A stretch of DNA of 64,000 bases, from the NCBI RefSeq assembly GCF_003938655.1, contig NZ_RJJT01000003.1, positions 293,810-357,809 of the forward strand, written 5' to 3'. The first letter of the stretch is position 1. Each line of letters begins with the position of its first letter. This DNA is from Rhizobium pisi (GTDB lineage: Bacteria; Pseudomonadota; Alphaproteobacteria; Rhizobiales; Rhizobiaceae). The position numbers were made by a program, and so were the translations under genes. Below, piece by piece: positions 32,357 to 40,658 of the stretch. Below the pieces are notes generated by a model. The model saw nothing but the letters and a program-made list of their open reading frames with translations, was not told where the DNA came from and ran no database searches.

Positions 32357-33385
32357 TCACGCGCTGGAGAGGCAATCCTTCATGCTGTCGGCAATGCCGC
32401 GCATGAGGGTGAAGTAGAGATCGGGGCCGGCCTTCAGGGTCGCCGCTTCCGGATCCAGCACGCCGGACTTCGCGCGGGTGCCTTCGATCACGACATCGAT
32501 CAGGCGAGGCTCGAATTGCGGCTCGGCAAAGACGCAAGTTGCGCCGAGTTCGCCGACTTTGCGGTGGATTTGCGAGACGCGCTCGGCGCCGGGAATGGTT
32601 TCCGGGCTGACGGTGATCGAGCCGGCGACGCGGATGGCGTAGCGGTGCTCGAAATACTGGTAGGCGTCGTGGAAGACGATGAAGGGCTTGTCCTTGACCG
32701 GGGCGACGGCGGCGGCGATCTCCTTGTCCAGCGCATCCAGCTTGTCATCCAGAGCTTTGGCGTTGCCCTGATAGGTCAGTGCATTGGCGGGGTCGGCGGC
32801 AACTAGCGTCGTGGTGATCATGGCGGCCATGGCTTTGGCATTCATCGGGTCGAGCCAGAGATGCGTGTCGAAGGTGCCGTGCTCGTGGTCGTGATCAGCC
32901 TCGGCGCCATGCGTGGCGTCAGCCTCCTCGTGCTCGTCTCCGTCATCATGCGGCTCGAATGCGCCGCCTTCGCGGAAGGGCAGCTTGACGAGGCCCGGCG
33001 CGTTGTCGAGCTCGGCGATGCTGGCATTTGTGCCCAGCGCTTCAAGCGGCTTTTGGAGAAAGGCCTCGAGGCCGGGGCCGACCCAGAAGACGACCTTGGC
33101 TTCCTGCAGAGCCCGCGCGTTCGAAGGCTTCATATTGTAGGTGTGCGGGGAGGCGGCGCCGTCGACGATCAGCTCCGGTTCGCCAACGCCCTGCATGATC
33201 GCCGAGACCAGCGAATGGATCGGCTTGATCGAGGTGACGACGACGGGCGCGTCTGCGGCCCGCATCGTGCCGGCAGAGAGGAGGGCGGGGATCGCAAGGG
33301 CGGGGATGGTAAGGGCCGGCATGGCGAGAACGGCCGGAATTCGAAGGGCCAGGGTTTTCAGGGCAGGCCCCAGGGCGCGTTTCAT
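32357..33385 (-). CDS. znuA: Zinc ABC transporter, periplasmic binding protein ZnuA
   Basis: This cluster 9 binding protein of about 342 residues has a signal peptide (AVLAMPALTIPALAIPALLSAGTMRA). Zinc-site histidines are in TSIKPIHSLVSAIM, ASPHTYNMKPSNA, DTHLWLDPMNAKAM and FHDAYQYFEHRYA. A His/Asp/Glu-rich loop (FEPHDDGDEHEEADATHGAEADHDHEHG) is typical of ZnuA and gathers Zn2+. ATG 33385 is favoured over the ATG 3 bp upstream because GGAG then sits at normal spacing. It is divergent from znuCB-zur across two Zur boxes. Confidence 0.95.
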   Translation of the reverse strand: MKRALGPALKTLALRIPAVLAMPALTIPALAIPALLSAGTMRAADAPVVVTSIKPIHSLVSAIMQGVGEPELIVDGAASPHTYNMKPSNARALQEAKVVFWVGPGLEAFLQKPLEALGTNASIAELDNAPGLVKLPFREGGAFEPHDDGDEHEEADATHGAEADHDHEHGTFDTHLWLDPMNAKAMAAMITTTLVAADPANALTYQGNAKALDDKLDALDKEIAAAVAPVKDKPFIVFHDAYQYFEHRYAIRVAGSITVSPETIPGAERVSQIHRKVGELGATCVFAEPQFEPRLIDVVIEGTRAKSGVLDPEAATLKAGPDLYFTLMRGIADSMKDCLSSA

Positions 33386-33408
33386 CATAGGCTCCGCTTG
33401 AATTGCAA

Positions 33409-33425
33409 ATGTTATGTTATTACAT
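33409..33425. promoter_or_regulatory. Zur box 1, znuA/znuC divergent promoter
   Basis: ATGTTATGTTATTACAT lies 24 bp upstream of znuA and is nearly identical to the zigA box. Confidence 0.85.
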
Positions 33426-33431
33426 CAATTG

Positions 33432-33446
33432 CGTTATGCTATAACG
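33432..33446. promoter_or_regulatory. Zur box 2, znuA/znuC divergent promoter
   Basis: CGTTATGCTATAACG is a palindrome with CGTTAT/ATAACG half sites, placed on the znuC side of the shared promoter. It probably controls the znuCB-zur transcript. Confidence 0.75.
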
Positions 33447-33486
33447 TGTGCGATAGCAGGACGCAACAGCACTTTCGGAAAATTTG

Positions 33487-34455
33487 ATGCTCTCTCCCGC
33501 AAATGCTCCCGCTGGTGTCAGGGGCGAACCGCTGGTTTCGCTCGAGGATGTCGGCGTTCTCAGGAACGGCCGCTGGCTGGTGCGCGGCGTCGATTTCTCC
33601 GTCTCGCGCGGCGAGATCGTCACGCTGATCGGGCCGAACGGCTCCGGCAAATCGACGAGCGCGAAGGCGGCGATCGGCGTGTTGAAGCCCGACGAGGGCA
33701 GGGTGGAGCGCAAGCCCGGTCTCAAAGTCGGCTATGTCCCGCAGAAGCTTTCGATCGACTGGACGCTGCCGCTGACGGTGCGCCGGCTGATGACGCTGAC
33801 CGGCCCGCTGCCGGAGCGAGACATGCACGCGGCCCTCGAAGCGGCCGGCATCGCCCATATGCTCGGTGCCGAGGTGCAGCATCTTTCCGGCGGCGAATTC
33901 CAGCGGGCGCTGATGGCCCGTGCTATCGCCCGCAAACCCGACCTGCTGGTGCTCGACGAGCCGGTGCAGGGGGTGGATTTCGCCGGCGAGATCGCGCTCT
34001 ACGACCTCATCAAATCGATCCGCAACTTGAGCGGCTGCGGCATCCTGCTGATCTCGCACGATCTCCACGTCGTCATGGCCGAGACCGATACGGTGATCTG
34101 CCTGAACGGCCATGTCTGCTGCCGCGGCACGCCCGAAGCTGTCAGCCGCAGCCCGGAATATGTGCGCCTGTTCGGCAGCCGGGCTGCCCAGACGCTTGCC
34201 GTCTACAGCCACCACCACGATCATACGCATTTGCCGGACGGGCGCGTGCGCCATGCCGACGGTTCTGTGACGGATCACTGCCGCCCCGATGACGGGCATC
34301 ACGCTCATGCCCCGCATGAGCACGCGCATGCCCCGCATGACCACGACCATGATCATTCACACGCAGATGATGCCCATGCGCATGACGGTCAGCATGCGCA
34401 CGATCATGCCCATGAACACGCCCATTCCCGCAGCGGGGAGGGCCGCCATGCTTGA
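33487..34455 (+). CDS. znuC: Zinc ABC transporter ATPase ZnuC with His-rich tail
   Basis: This 322-residue ATPase has Walker A GPNGSGKSTSAKA, the Q-loop VGYVPQKLSIDW, signature LSGGEFQRALMARA, Walker B LLVLDEPVQGVDF and the H-loop LLISHDLHVV. From about residue 238 the C-terminus becomes an unusual tail very rich in His, Asp and Ala (HHHDHTHLPDG, HHAHAPHEHAHAPHDHDHDH). Histidine tails occur in some rhizobial ZnuC proteins and may sense or buffer zinc. ATG 33487 is used; the preceding TTG is less likely. The stop overlaps znuB. Confidence 0.95.
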   Translation: MLSPANAPAGVRGEPLVSLEDVGVLRNGRWLVRGVDFSVSRGEIVTLIGPNGSGKSTSAKAAIGVLKPDEGRVERKPGLKVGYVPQKLSIDWTLPLTVRRLMTLTGPLPERDMHAALEAAGIAHMLGAEVQHLSGGEFQRALMARAIARKPDLLVLDEPVQGVDFAGEIALYDLIKSIRNLSGCGILLISHDLHVVMAETDTVICLNGHVCCRGTPEAVSRSPEYVRLFGSRAAQTLAVYSHHHDHTHLPDGRVRHADGSVTDHCRPDDGHHAHAPHEHAHAPHDHDHDHSHADDAHAHDGQHAHDHAHEHAHSRSGEGRHA

Positions 34456-35260
34456 CGATTTCTTCGTGCGGGCGATCCTTGCTGGGGTCGGGCTGGCGCT
34501 GACGACCGGGCCGCTCGGCTGCTTCATCATCTGGCGGCGCATGGCCTATTTCGGCGATACGATCGCCCATTCGGCGCTGCTCGGCGTTGCCTTGTCGCTG
34601 CTCTTCGAAGTCAACCTGACGCTGGCCGTCTTTGCCGTCGCCGCCTTGGTGTCGGTGCTGCTGCTCTTCCTGCAGAAGCGCCAGGCGCTGTCGGCCGATG
34701 CGCTGCTCGGCATCCTCTCGCATGCCACACTTGCAATCGGCCTCGTCATGGTCGCTTTCATGAGCTGGGTCAGGATCGATCTCATCGCCTTCCTGTTCGG
34801 CGATATCCTTGCCGTTTCTACCACCGATATCGCGCTGATCTGGGGCGGCGGGCTCTTCGTGCTCGCGGCGATCGCCTGGCTCTGGCGGCCGCTGCTTGCG
34901 GCAACCGTCAATGCCGAGCTTGCCGAGGCCGAGGGGCTGAAGCCGGAGCGGGCGCGACTCTTCTTCATGCTGCTGATGGCCGTCGTCATCGCGATCGCCA
35001 TGAAGATCGTCGGCATCATGCTGATCACCTCGCTGCTGATCATTCCGGCGGCGGCGGCACGGCGCTTCTCGGTCACGCCGGAGATCATGGCGGTGCTTGC
35101 CTCGCTGATCGGGGCGGCCGCCGTCGTCGGCGGGCTGTTTGGCTCGCTCACCTACGATACGCCGTCTGGCCCCTCGATCGTGGTCGCGGCGCTGATCCTC
35201 TTCATTCTCAGCCTGCTACCCCGGCGCCACCGCACGGTCATGCAAGGACAAGGCTCATGA
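34448..35260 (+). CDS. znuB: Zinc ABC transporter permease ZnuB
   Basis: This 270-residue ABC-3 family permease has about eight TM segments, MLDDFFVRAILAGVGLALTTGPLGCFIIWRRMAYFGDTIAHSALLGVALSLLFEVN at the N-terminus, and KIVGIMLITSLLIIPAAAARRFS near the ATPase-coupling loop. ATG 34448 overlaps the znuC end by 8 bp, and its stop overlaps the zur start (ATGA). Confidence 0.95.
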   Translation: MLDDFFVRAILAGVGLALTTGPLGCFIIWRRMAYFGDTIAHSALLGVALSLLFEVNLTLAVFAVAALVSVLLLFLQKRQALSADALLGILSHATLAIGLVMVAFMSWVRIDLIAFLFGDILAVSTTDIALIWGGGLFVLAAIAWLWRPLLAATVNAELAEAEGLKPERARLFFMLLMAVVIAIAMKIVGIMLITSLLIIPAAAARRFSVTPEIMAVLASLIGAAAVVGGLFGSLTYDTPSGPSIVVAALILFILSLLPRRHRTVMQGQGS

Positions 35261-35655
35261 CGACACCGCAACTCACCAAGAACCAGTCGCTGGTCTTCGA
35301 CGTGCTCGAAAAGGCCGAAGGCCCGCTCAGCGCCTATACTATCCTCGACAAGCTGCGCGATCACGGTTTTCGCGCGCCGCTGCAGGTCTACCGGGCGCTG
35401 GAGAAGCTGCTCGAATACGGTGTCGTGCACCGGCTCGAAAGCATCAATTCCTTCGTCGCCTGCGCCCATCCCGGCGACGATTGCCACAGCCACGGCATCG
35501 TCGCCTTCGCCATCTGCGAAAGCTGCGGCCAGGTGATGGAGTTCCACGACCACGAGGTCGACCACCGCCTGATGGCCTGGGTGCGCGGGCAGAAGTTCAA
35601 GCCCGAGAAGACGACGATCGAGATCCGCGGATTGTGCGAGGCCTGTGCGGCGTAA
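35257..35655 (+). CDS. zur: Zinc uptake regulator Zur, Fur family
   Basis: This 132-residue repressor has the Fur winged helix (LTKNQSLVFDVLEKAEGPLSAYTILDKLRDHGFRAPLQVYRALEKLLEYGVVHRLESINSFVAC) and the structural Zn(Cys4) site (CESCG and CEAC). The regulatory His/Asp cluster is HPGDDCHSHG and EFHDHEVDH. It is the last gene of znuCB-zur and therefore probably autoregulated through the Zur boxes at 33.41-33.45 kb. Confidence 0.95.
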   Translation: MTTPQLTKNQSLVFDVLEKAEGPLSAYTILDKLRDHGFRAPLQVYRALEKLLEYGVVHRLESINSFVACAHPGDDCHSHGIVAFAICESCGQVMEFHDHEVDHRLMAWVRGQKFKPEKTTIEIRGLCEACAA

Positions 35656-35688
35656 GACGCGCGGGCCGGAATGAGGTCGTTTCACCTT

Positions 35689-35723
35689 CCTCATTGCGAT
35701 GCTTGCCGCAGGAATCCAGCCAC
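35689..35723. repeat. Decayed arm of a family C element
   Basis: CCTCATTGCGATGCTTGCCGCAGGAATCCAGCC-like sequence resembles the left arm at 29449. No partner arm remains nearby. Confidence 0.45.
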
Positions 35724-35841
35724 CTATCTTCCTGAAAGTGGTGGAGTCGACGGAAACTCAACCTGACAAAAGATGAGGCCGGAAACCGGCCTCATCTTTG
35801 CATTCTGTCGCTGGTCGAGTTCAATCCCGGCCGGCATTAGG

Positions 35842-36993
35842 TCAGCCCTTGTTGCCGCCCTTGCCTGGGTTGCCGTTGTCGCTCTTGCCCTGGCCGTCGT
35901 TGTCACTCTTGCCCTGGCCGTCGTTGTCGCTCTTGCCCTGGCCGCCATTGTCGCTCTTGCCCTGGTCGCCGCTGTCGCTCTTGCCCTGGTCGCCGCTGTC
36001 GCTCTTGCCCTGGCCGCCGCTGTCGCTCTTGCCCTGGTCGCCGCTGTCGCTCTTGCCCTGGCCGCCGCTGTCGCTCTTGCCCTGGCCGCCATTGTCACTC
36101 TTGCCCTGGCCGCCGCTGTCGCTCTTGCCCTGGCCGCCATTGTCACTCTTGCCCTTGCCGCCGTTGTCACTCTTGCCCTGGCCGCCGTTGTCACTCTTGC
36201 CCTGGCCGCCATTGTCGCCCTTGCCCTGGCCGCCGTTGTCGCCCTTGCCGTGGCCGCCGTTGTCGCTCTTGCCCTGGCCGCCATTGTCGCCCTTGCCCTG
36301 GCCGCCGTTGTCGCCCTTGCCCTTGCCGCCGTTGTCGCCCTTGCCCTGGCCGTCGTTGTCGCCCTTGCCGTGGCCGTCATTGTCGCCCTTGCCGTGGCCG
36401 TCATTGTCGCCCTTGCCGTGGCCGTCGTTGTCGCCCTTGCCGTGGCCGTCGTTGTCGCCCTTGCCGTGGCCGTCGTTGTCGCCCTTGCCGTGACCGTCGT
36501 TGTCGCCCTTGCCGTGGCCGTCGTTGTCGCCCTTGCCGTGACCGTCGTTGTCGCCCTTGCCGTGGCCGTCGTTGTCGCCCTTGCCGTGACCGTCGTTGTC
36601 GCCCTTGCCGTGGCCGTCGTTGTCGCCCTTACCGTGACCGTCGTTGTCGCCCTTACCGTGGCCATCGTTGTCGCCCTTACCGGGGTCGTCTTTTCCGCCG
36701 TTGTCTCCAGCGTCGCGGCTATTACCGTTGCTGCCACCGGTCCCGTTGCTGGCGACCGAGCCGGTGCTGGAGGTCTTCTTGCCGCCACCGACGTCTTCGC
36801 TGCTGCGATCCTTATCGTTCGGGCTGAACTTGCTGTCGGCCTGAATTGATCTGGTCGGCATGCACAGCCTGTATTCGAGGGTGCCGCGAACTGCGGCCTT
36901 GCAATTAACGACTGCCGAGGCTGCCGTTGCCAAGCTGCTGCTTGCCAGAAGGGAAGCAACTGCGAGGCTGAATTTCGCTGCTCTGCTGATCAT
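35842..36993 (-). CDS. Secreted protein with about 34 tandem octapeptide repeats (GKGDNDGH)
   Basis: This protein of about 383 residues has a signal peptide (MISRAAKFSLAVASLLASSSLATAASA). A short unique region with two cysteines follows (VVNCKAAVRGTLEYRLCMPT), then a Ser/Gly/Asn linker and about 34 units of eight residues. The N-terminal half of the array is GKGDNDGH and the C-terminal half GKSDNGGQ/GKSDSGDQ. DNDGHGKGDNDG recalls DxDG calcium-binding repeats. ATG 36993 has GGGAG 9 bp upstream. No paralogue is seen in the window, and the function is unknown. Confidence 0.85.
   Translation of the reverse strand: MISRAAKFSLAVASLLASSSLATAASAVVNCKAAVRGTLEYRLCMPTRSIQADSKFSPNDKDRSSEDVGGGKKTSSTGSVASNGTGGSNGNSRDAGDNGGKDDPGKGDNDGHGKGDNDGHGKGDNDGHGKGDNDGHGKGDNDGHGKGDNDGHGKGDNDGHGKGDNDGHGKGDNDGHGKGDNDGHGKGDNDGHGKGDNDGHGKGDNDGHGKGDNDGQGKGDNGGKGKGDNGGQGKGDNGGQGKSDNGGHGKGDNGGQGKGDNGGQGKSDNGGQGKSDNGGKGKSDNGGQGKSDSGGQGKSDNGGQGKSDSGGQGKSDSGDQGKSDSGGQGKSDSGDQGKSDSGDQGKSDNGGQGKSDNDGQGKSDNDGQGKSDNGNPGKGGNKG
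35866..36681 (-). repeat. 24-bp coding tandem repeat array, about 34 units
   Basis: Each 24-bp unit encodes one octapeptide. Units are almost identical over 36360-36670 and more diverged towards 35880. The array makes long spurious open frames on the other strand. Confidence 0.9.
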
Positions 36994-37184
36994 TTCAATC
37001 ATCTCCCAAGGTTAAATAACCCTTAATGAGGAGATATTTTATACTAATGATCTATTAACACGAAGGATAGACTATGGTTAATCTGTCTCATTCATATATT
37101 ACAGTTAAATTCGCAAGTATAAAATTTTAATAAATTTTTATTCTGCCTGTGCTATCGTCCCATACCAAATAAAGGGAATCGGCT

Positions 37185-37760
37185 ATGAAGCGTCTGTTTT
37201 CGCTCGCTGCCTTTTTATTCATTCTCCTGCATTTTCAAGCTGTTGCGGGATCGTCGCTGCCGGTGACGCGCAGCATCGGCGCGCCCGTGGGATTCGCCGC
37301 GGCCTGTGCCAAGTACAAGTGGCTGTGCGGCAGGATGGCGGCGCAACAGTTGAGCGATCAGGCAGGAATAGCGCTTCTTCAAAAGGTCAATCGCGCCGTA
37401 AATGGACGTATCATCCCTGCGGAAGATGGCCCATCTTCCGGGAATAGGGATGTCTGGTCTCTGCCGGTTGCCGGTCATGGCGACTGTGAGGACTATGCTC
37501 TCCAGAAAATGAAGGACCTGATCGAAGCCGGTTTTCCGTCAAACAGGCTGGCGCTTTCCGTCGTGATCGGACCGCACGATCAGAACCATGTCGTTCTGAT
37601 TGCCCGCACGGACGGCGGCGATTATGTGCTCGACAATCTGACCAATGCCGTGCGGCTTTGGCGTATGACGGGTTATACGTTTCTGGCCACTCAAGATTTC
37701 CAATCGCGAACGGGCTGGCGCGTCACGCTTGCCGGTCCCCGTGCAGGCGAGTTCTCCTGA
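37185..37760 (+). CDS. Transglutaminase-like cysteine peptidase (BTLCP), secreted
   Basis: This 191-residue exported protein has a signal peptide (MKRLFSLAAFLFILLHFQAVAG). The papain/transglutaminase-like triad is visible: Cys in HGDCEDYALQK, His in DQNHVVLIAR and Asp in DYVLDNLTN. BTLCP (DUF920) enzymes include LapG, which cleaves adhesins, but this short single-domain form is the broader rhizobial type with unknown substrate. ATG 37185 follows AAAGGGAATCGGCT. Confidence 0.9.
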   Translation: MKRLFSLAAFLFILLHFQAVAGSSLPVTRSIGAPVGFAAACAKYKWLCGRMAAQQLSDQAGIALLQKVNRAVNGRIIPAEDGPSSGNRDVWSLPVAGHGDCEDYALQKMKDLIEAGFPSNRLALSVVIGPHDQNHVVLIARTDGGDYVLDNLTNAVRLWRMTGYTFLATQDFQSRTGWRVTLAGPRAGEFS

Positions 37761-37848
37761 ACCGAACGCCCCAAGGCGGCCGCTCGCCGCTGGCAAGTGC
37801 AGATCCAAGCGCTATCTTTCCCTGGGAATCCGAGCCAGGAGCAATCGC

Positions 37849-38247
37849 TTGACGAAAACCGACCTCTCTCAGCTCTATCGGGATTACATTGCCTGCCTGA
37901 ACGGGCAGGACTGGTCCAGTCTCGGGCGGTTCGTCGATGACGGCGTGATCCACAATGGCCGGCGGGTCGGGCTGTCTGGTTACATCGAGATGCTGGAGCG
38001 GGATTTCGATGAGATTCCGGACCTTTATTTCGATGTTATGATGTTGATTTCCGATCCGCCTTACGTTGCGTGCCGGCTCGGCTTCGATTGCAGGCCGATG
38101 GGAAAATTCCTTGGCCTCGACGTCAATGGCAGAGGCGTCTTCTTCACCGAGAACGTGATCTACGAATTTCGCGAGGGAAAGATCGTCGAGGTCTGGTCTG
38201 TTATCGACAAGGCGGCGATCGAAGCCCAGCTTGCGAGCCAGAATTGA
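37849..38247 (+). CDS. SnoaL-like/ester cyclase-like protein
   Basis: This 132-residue NTF2-fold protein contains LSQLYRDYIACLNGQDWSSLGRFVDDGVIHNGRRVGLSGYIEMLERDFDEIPDLYFDVMMLISDPPYVACRLGFDCRP...EVWSVIDKAAIEAQ. The family includes polyketide cyclases and many uncharacterised hydratase-like proteins. TTG 37849 has AGGAG 7 bp upstream and is preferred to a longer frame overlapping the BTLCP gene. Confidence 0.82.
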   Translation: MTKTDLSQLYRDYIACLNGQDWSSLGRFVDDGVIHNGRRVGLSGYIEMLERDFDEIPDLYFDVMMLISDPPYVACRLGFDCRPMGKFLGLDVNGRGVFFTENVIYEFREGKIVEVWSVIDKAAIEAQLASQN

Positions 38248-38498
38248 TCGCGCAGAGTCGTTTTCCGGGGATGGCTCGGCTTTGGGCCGATGCCGGGACC
38301 ACAGCGAGCCCGAGGCGAAAAACGGGTGCAGGCTGCGGTAAATTCGACGAAGAATTGTGTGTCCGAGAAGGTGCTTTGTGCCTGCACCTTGTAAGAATCG
38401 GAAATACTTTGTGACTAAGTGTCTATAAAACATGCATTTTTCGACTTGCCGCGCAAGAAGAGATGACGGATATTCCTCAAACGTTAAGGGAAGCCGTC

Positions 38499-38900
38499 AT
38501 GATCAGAATGATAGAAGACCCTGCCGAACTCGCCGGCGAGGACATCACTGGCAAATATATTCTCCGGAAGCTGAACTATCATTGGTTCGCCTACGGCAAG
38601 GCAGCCATCGTGACGGCCTGCAAGGGGACGATCCTCCATCTCGATCGGGAAGAGACTGTTCATTCCGAGCGTTGGGGCCGTCGCGCCTATACCGGAACCG
38701 GCAAACGTTATCCCGGCGGCATCTGTCCGATTTCGGCGGTCGCCTGCGTTTGCGATACGCCCGACGAGGTCAATGCCGTCATTCAACTGGATGTCGAAGC
38801 GCAGGACGAGTTCTATCAGCTGATCGCCAAGACAGAAGCCAGGGTGCAGGCTCTTGCTTCCTCCTCACGGAACAGCCAGTTTCTGGAAGCGGCCGAGTAG
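38499..38900 (+). CDS. Hypothetical protein
   Basis: This is a soluble protein of about 133 residues: MIRMIEDPAELAGEDITGKYILRKLNYHWFAYGKAAIVTACKGTILHLDREETVHSERWGRRAYTGTGKRYPGGICPISAVACVCDTPDEVNAVIQLD. ATG 38499 follows AAGGGA; ATG 38463 is an alternative start. Conserved-looking aromatic and Gly residues suggest a real protein, but I do not recognise the family. It is not clearly in an operon. Confidence 0.65.
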   Translation: MIRMIEDPAELAGEDITGKYILRKLNYHWFAYGKAAIVTACKGTILHLDREETVHSERWGRRAYTGTGKRYPGGICPISAVACVCDTPDEVNAVIQLDVEAQDEFYQLIAKTEARVQALASSSRNSQFLEAAE

Positions 38901-39102
38901 GGCGGTTTTTTAACGATATCCGTCATGGCGGCAACTGTGGTCTCCGGCACTGCAAATGCGGGAGGCAAGGCTGTCGCGACGATGAGAGGCGGTTTTCATC
39001 TACCGCGCCGCTATCGGGTCGTTGCGCGTTTCACTTCCTAAATTCCGTGCAGGGTTGCTAGACTTGGGCGGTCACTGTGGGCAGCAGGAGCGGAGAAAAA
39101 TC

Positions 39103-39810
39103 ATGACGCCAGAGGATAGCCGGCACGGTCGCTCGTTGGCGGCGGCGCCATCGCTCGTATCGCTTGCCATCACCCTCATCATCATGTTTGCCGCGCTGTT
39201 CTGGCCGGCCGGCACGCTCGACTGGCCGCGCGGCTGGCGCTTTCTCGTCTTCTTCCTGGGGCTGACGGCGGTCGCGATCGTCTGGATCCGGCGGACGAAT
39301 CCGGAGTTGTTTGCGGCGCGCAGCAAGTATCAGAAAGGCACCAAGCCGTGGGACGCCGTGGTGGCCACGCTGACGATCATCCTCTTTGCCGCCATTCTTC
39401 CCATCGCTGCCTTCGACGACGGGCGTTTCCACTGGGCGCCGCAGCCCGGCTGGGTCGTCTTCATCGGCTATATCCTGTTGACCGCGGGCTATCTCGGCCT
39501 CACCTGGGCGCAATCGGTCAACCGGCATTTCGAGCCGACGGTGCGCATCCAGACCGACCGCGACCACAAGGTGATCGACACCGGCCCCTACGCCACCATC
39601 CGCCATCCCGGGTACGCCACCGCCATCCTGCTCGGCTTCGGCATGGCGTTGTCGCTCGGCTCACTCTACGCGCTGATCCCCGCCGGCCTGCTGGTGGTCG
39701 TGCTCTTTGGCCGGACGCTGGGAGAGGAGGCGGAATTGCGCAAGGGGCTGGAGGGCTATGCGGAGTATATGGCTCGGGTGCGGTGGCGCTGGATTCCGGG
39801 GATTTGGTAA
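39103..39810 (+). CDS. Isoprenylcysteine carboxyl methyltransferase (ICMT)-family membrane protein
   Basis: This 235-residue protein has about five TM segments. The ICMT signature near the C-terminus binds SAM: HKVIDTGPYATIRHPGYATAILLGFGMALSLGS and LGEEAELRKGLEGYAEYMARVRWRWIPGIW. Bacterial members (PEMT/MddA-like) methylate lipids or thiols; the substrate is unclear. ATG 39103 follows AGGAGCGGAGAAAAATC. Confidence 0.88.
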   Translation: MTPEDSRHGRSLAAAPSLVSLAITLIIMFAALFWPAGTLDWPRGWRFLVFFLGLTAVAIVWIRRTNPELFAARSKYQKGTKPWDAVVATLTIILFAAILPIAAFDDGRFHWAPQPGWVVFIGYILLTAGYLGLTWAQSVNRHFEPTVRIQTDRDHKVIDTGPYATIRHPGYATAILLGFGMALSLGSLYALIPAGLLVVVLFGRTLGEEAELRKGLEGYAEYMARVRWRWIPGIW

Positions 39811-39837
39811 GGGGCGAGGTGCGCCTGATCATTTGCC

Positions 39838-40082
39838 CTTCGCTAACGCTCCGTGCATTCGCTCCTGTCGTCGCTCACCCCCTCATCTGCCTGCCGGCAT
39901 CTTCTCCCCGCTGGGGAGAAGCGGAATCGTAGCGGCGTCTCGCCCTTTGAAGGCTCCGTGGAAACGTGCGAAAGCAACTTGCTCCCTCTTCTCCCCAGCG
40001 GGGAGAAGGTGGCCCGAAGGGTCGGATGAGGGGGCTGAGGAGCGCCAGCGACGAACGCCTTGAGCGTAAGTGAAAGGCAAAG
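39838..40082. repeat. Family A intergenic palindromic element, copy 3
   Basis: Two modules lie back to back: ...CACCCCCTCATCTGCCTGCC-GGCATCTTCTCCCCGCTGGGGAGAAG and CTTCTCCCCAGCGGGGAGAAGGTGGCCC...GGATGAGGGGGCTGAGG. It fills most of the 307-bp gap between the ICMT-like and gamma-carbonic-anhydrase-like genes. Confidence 0.75.
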
Positions 40083-40117
40083 AGCGGCTACATCTCCTGA
40101 AGGGAAACCTCCACCAA

Positions 40118-40648
40118 TCAGCCAATCACCCTGAGATCCCGCGCAAACCGCTGCCAATTTCGCACGTAGTTCTCCGCCGAGCGGCGAATGCCCTCGATGG
40201 CCTTCTCATCCAGCACCCGCACGACGCGGGCCGGCGCGCCGACGATCAGGGAATTGTCGGGGAATTCCTTGCCCTCCGTCACCAGCGCGTTGGCGCCGAC
40301 CAGGCAGTTGTTGCCGATCCTGGCGCCGTTCAGGATGGTGGCGCCCATGCCGATCAGCACGTTGTCGCCGAGCGTGCAGCCGTGGAGGATGGCGTGGTGG
40401 CCGATCGTGCAGCCCTTTCCCGTCGTCAGCGGAAAGCCCATGTCGGTATGGGCCATGACGCCTTCCTGGATATTGGTGCCTTCGCCGATCGTGATCCTCT
40501 CATTGTCGCCGCGCAGCACCGAGCCGAACCAGATGCCGACGTTCTCGCCGAGTTCGACATCGCCGATCACATGGGCATCCGGCGCGATCCAGTGCAGGCC
40601 GGCGGCAGGCAGTTTCGGCGTCAATCCGCCAAGCGCGTAAATGGGCAT
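40118..40648 (-). CDS. Gamma-carbonic anhydrase-like hexapeptide-repeat protein
   Basis: This 176-residue left-handed beta-helix protein has hexapeptide repeats (IGDVELGENVGIWFGSVLRGDNERITIGEGTNIQEGVMAHTDMG) and the metal-binding histidines of the gamma-CA class (AHTDMG, IGHHAILHG). PaaY/CaiE/YrdA-type relatives have weak or no carbonic anhydrase activity or act as thioesterases. ATG 40648 follows GAGGAGAGACCC. It is downstream of and parallel to the FAH-family gene, 10 bp apart. Confidence 0.9.
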   Translation of the reverse strand: MPIYALGGLTPKLPAAGLHWIAPDAHVIGDVELGENVGIWFGSVLRGDNERITIGEGTNIQEGVMAHTDMGFPLTTGKGCTIGHHAILHGCTLGDNVLIGMGATILNGARIGNNCLVGANALVTEGKEFPDNSLIVGAPARVVRVLDEKAIEGIRRSAENYVRNWQRFARDLRVIG

Positions 40649-40658
40649 GGGTCTCTCC

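Noticed and set aside
35866..36681. Regular 24-bp repeats considered as a CRISPR array
   Set aside because: Units are contiguous with no unique spacers and keep an open reading frame, so they are a coding tandem repeat.
35773..36849. Plus-strand 358-codon frame rich in Ala/Val/Leu
   Set aside because: It is the reverse complement of the octapeptide repeat array; the minus-strand frame has a signal peptide, a ribosome-binding site and a normal composition.
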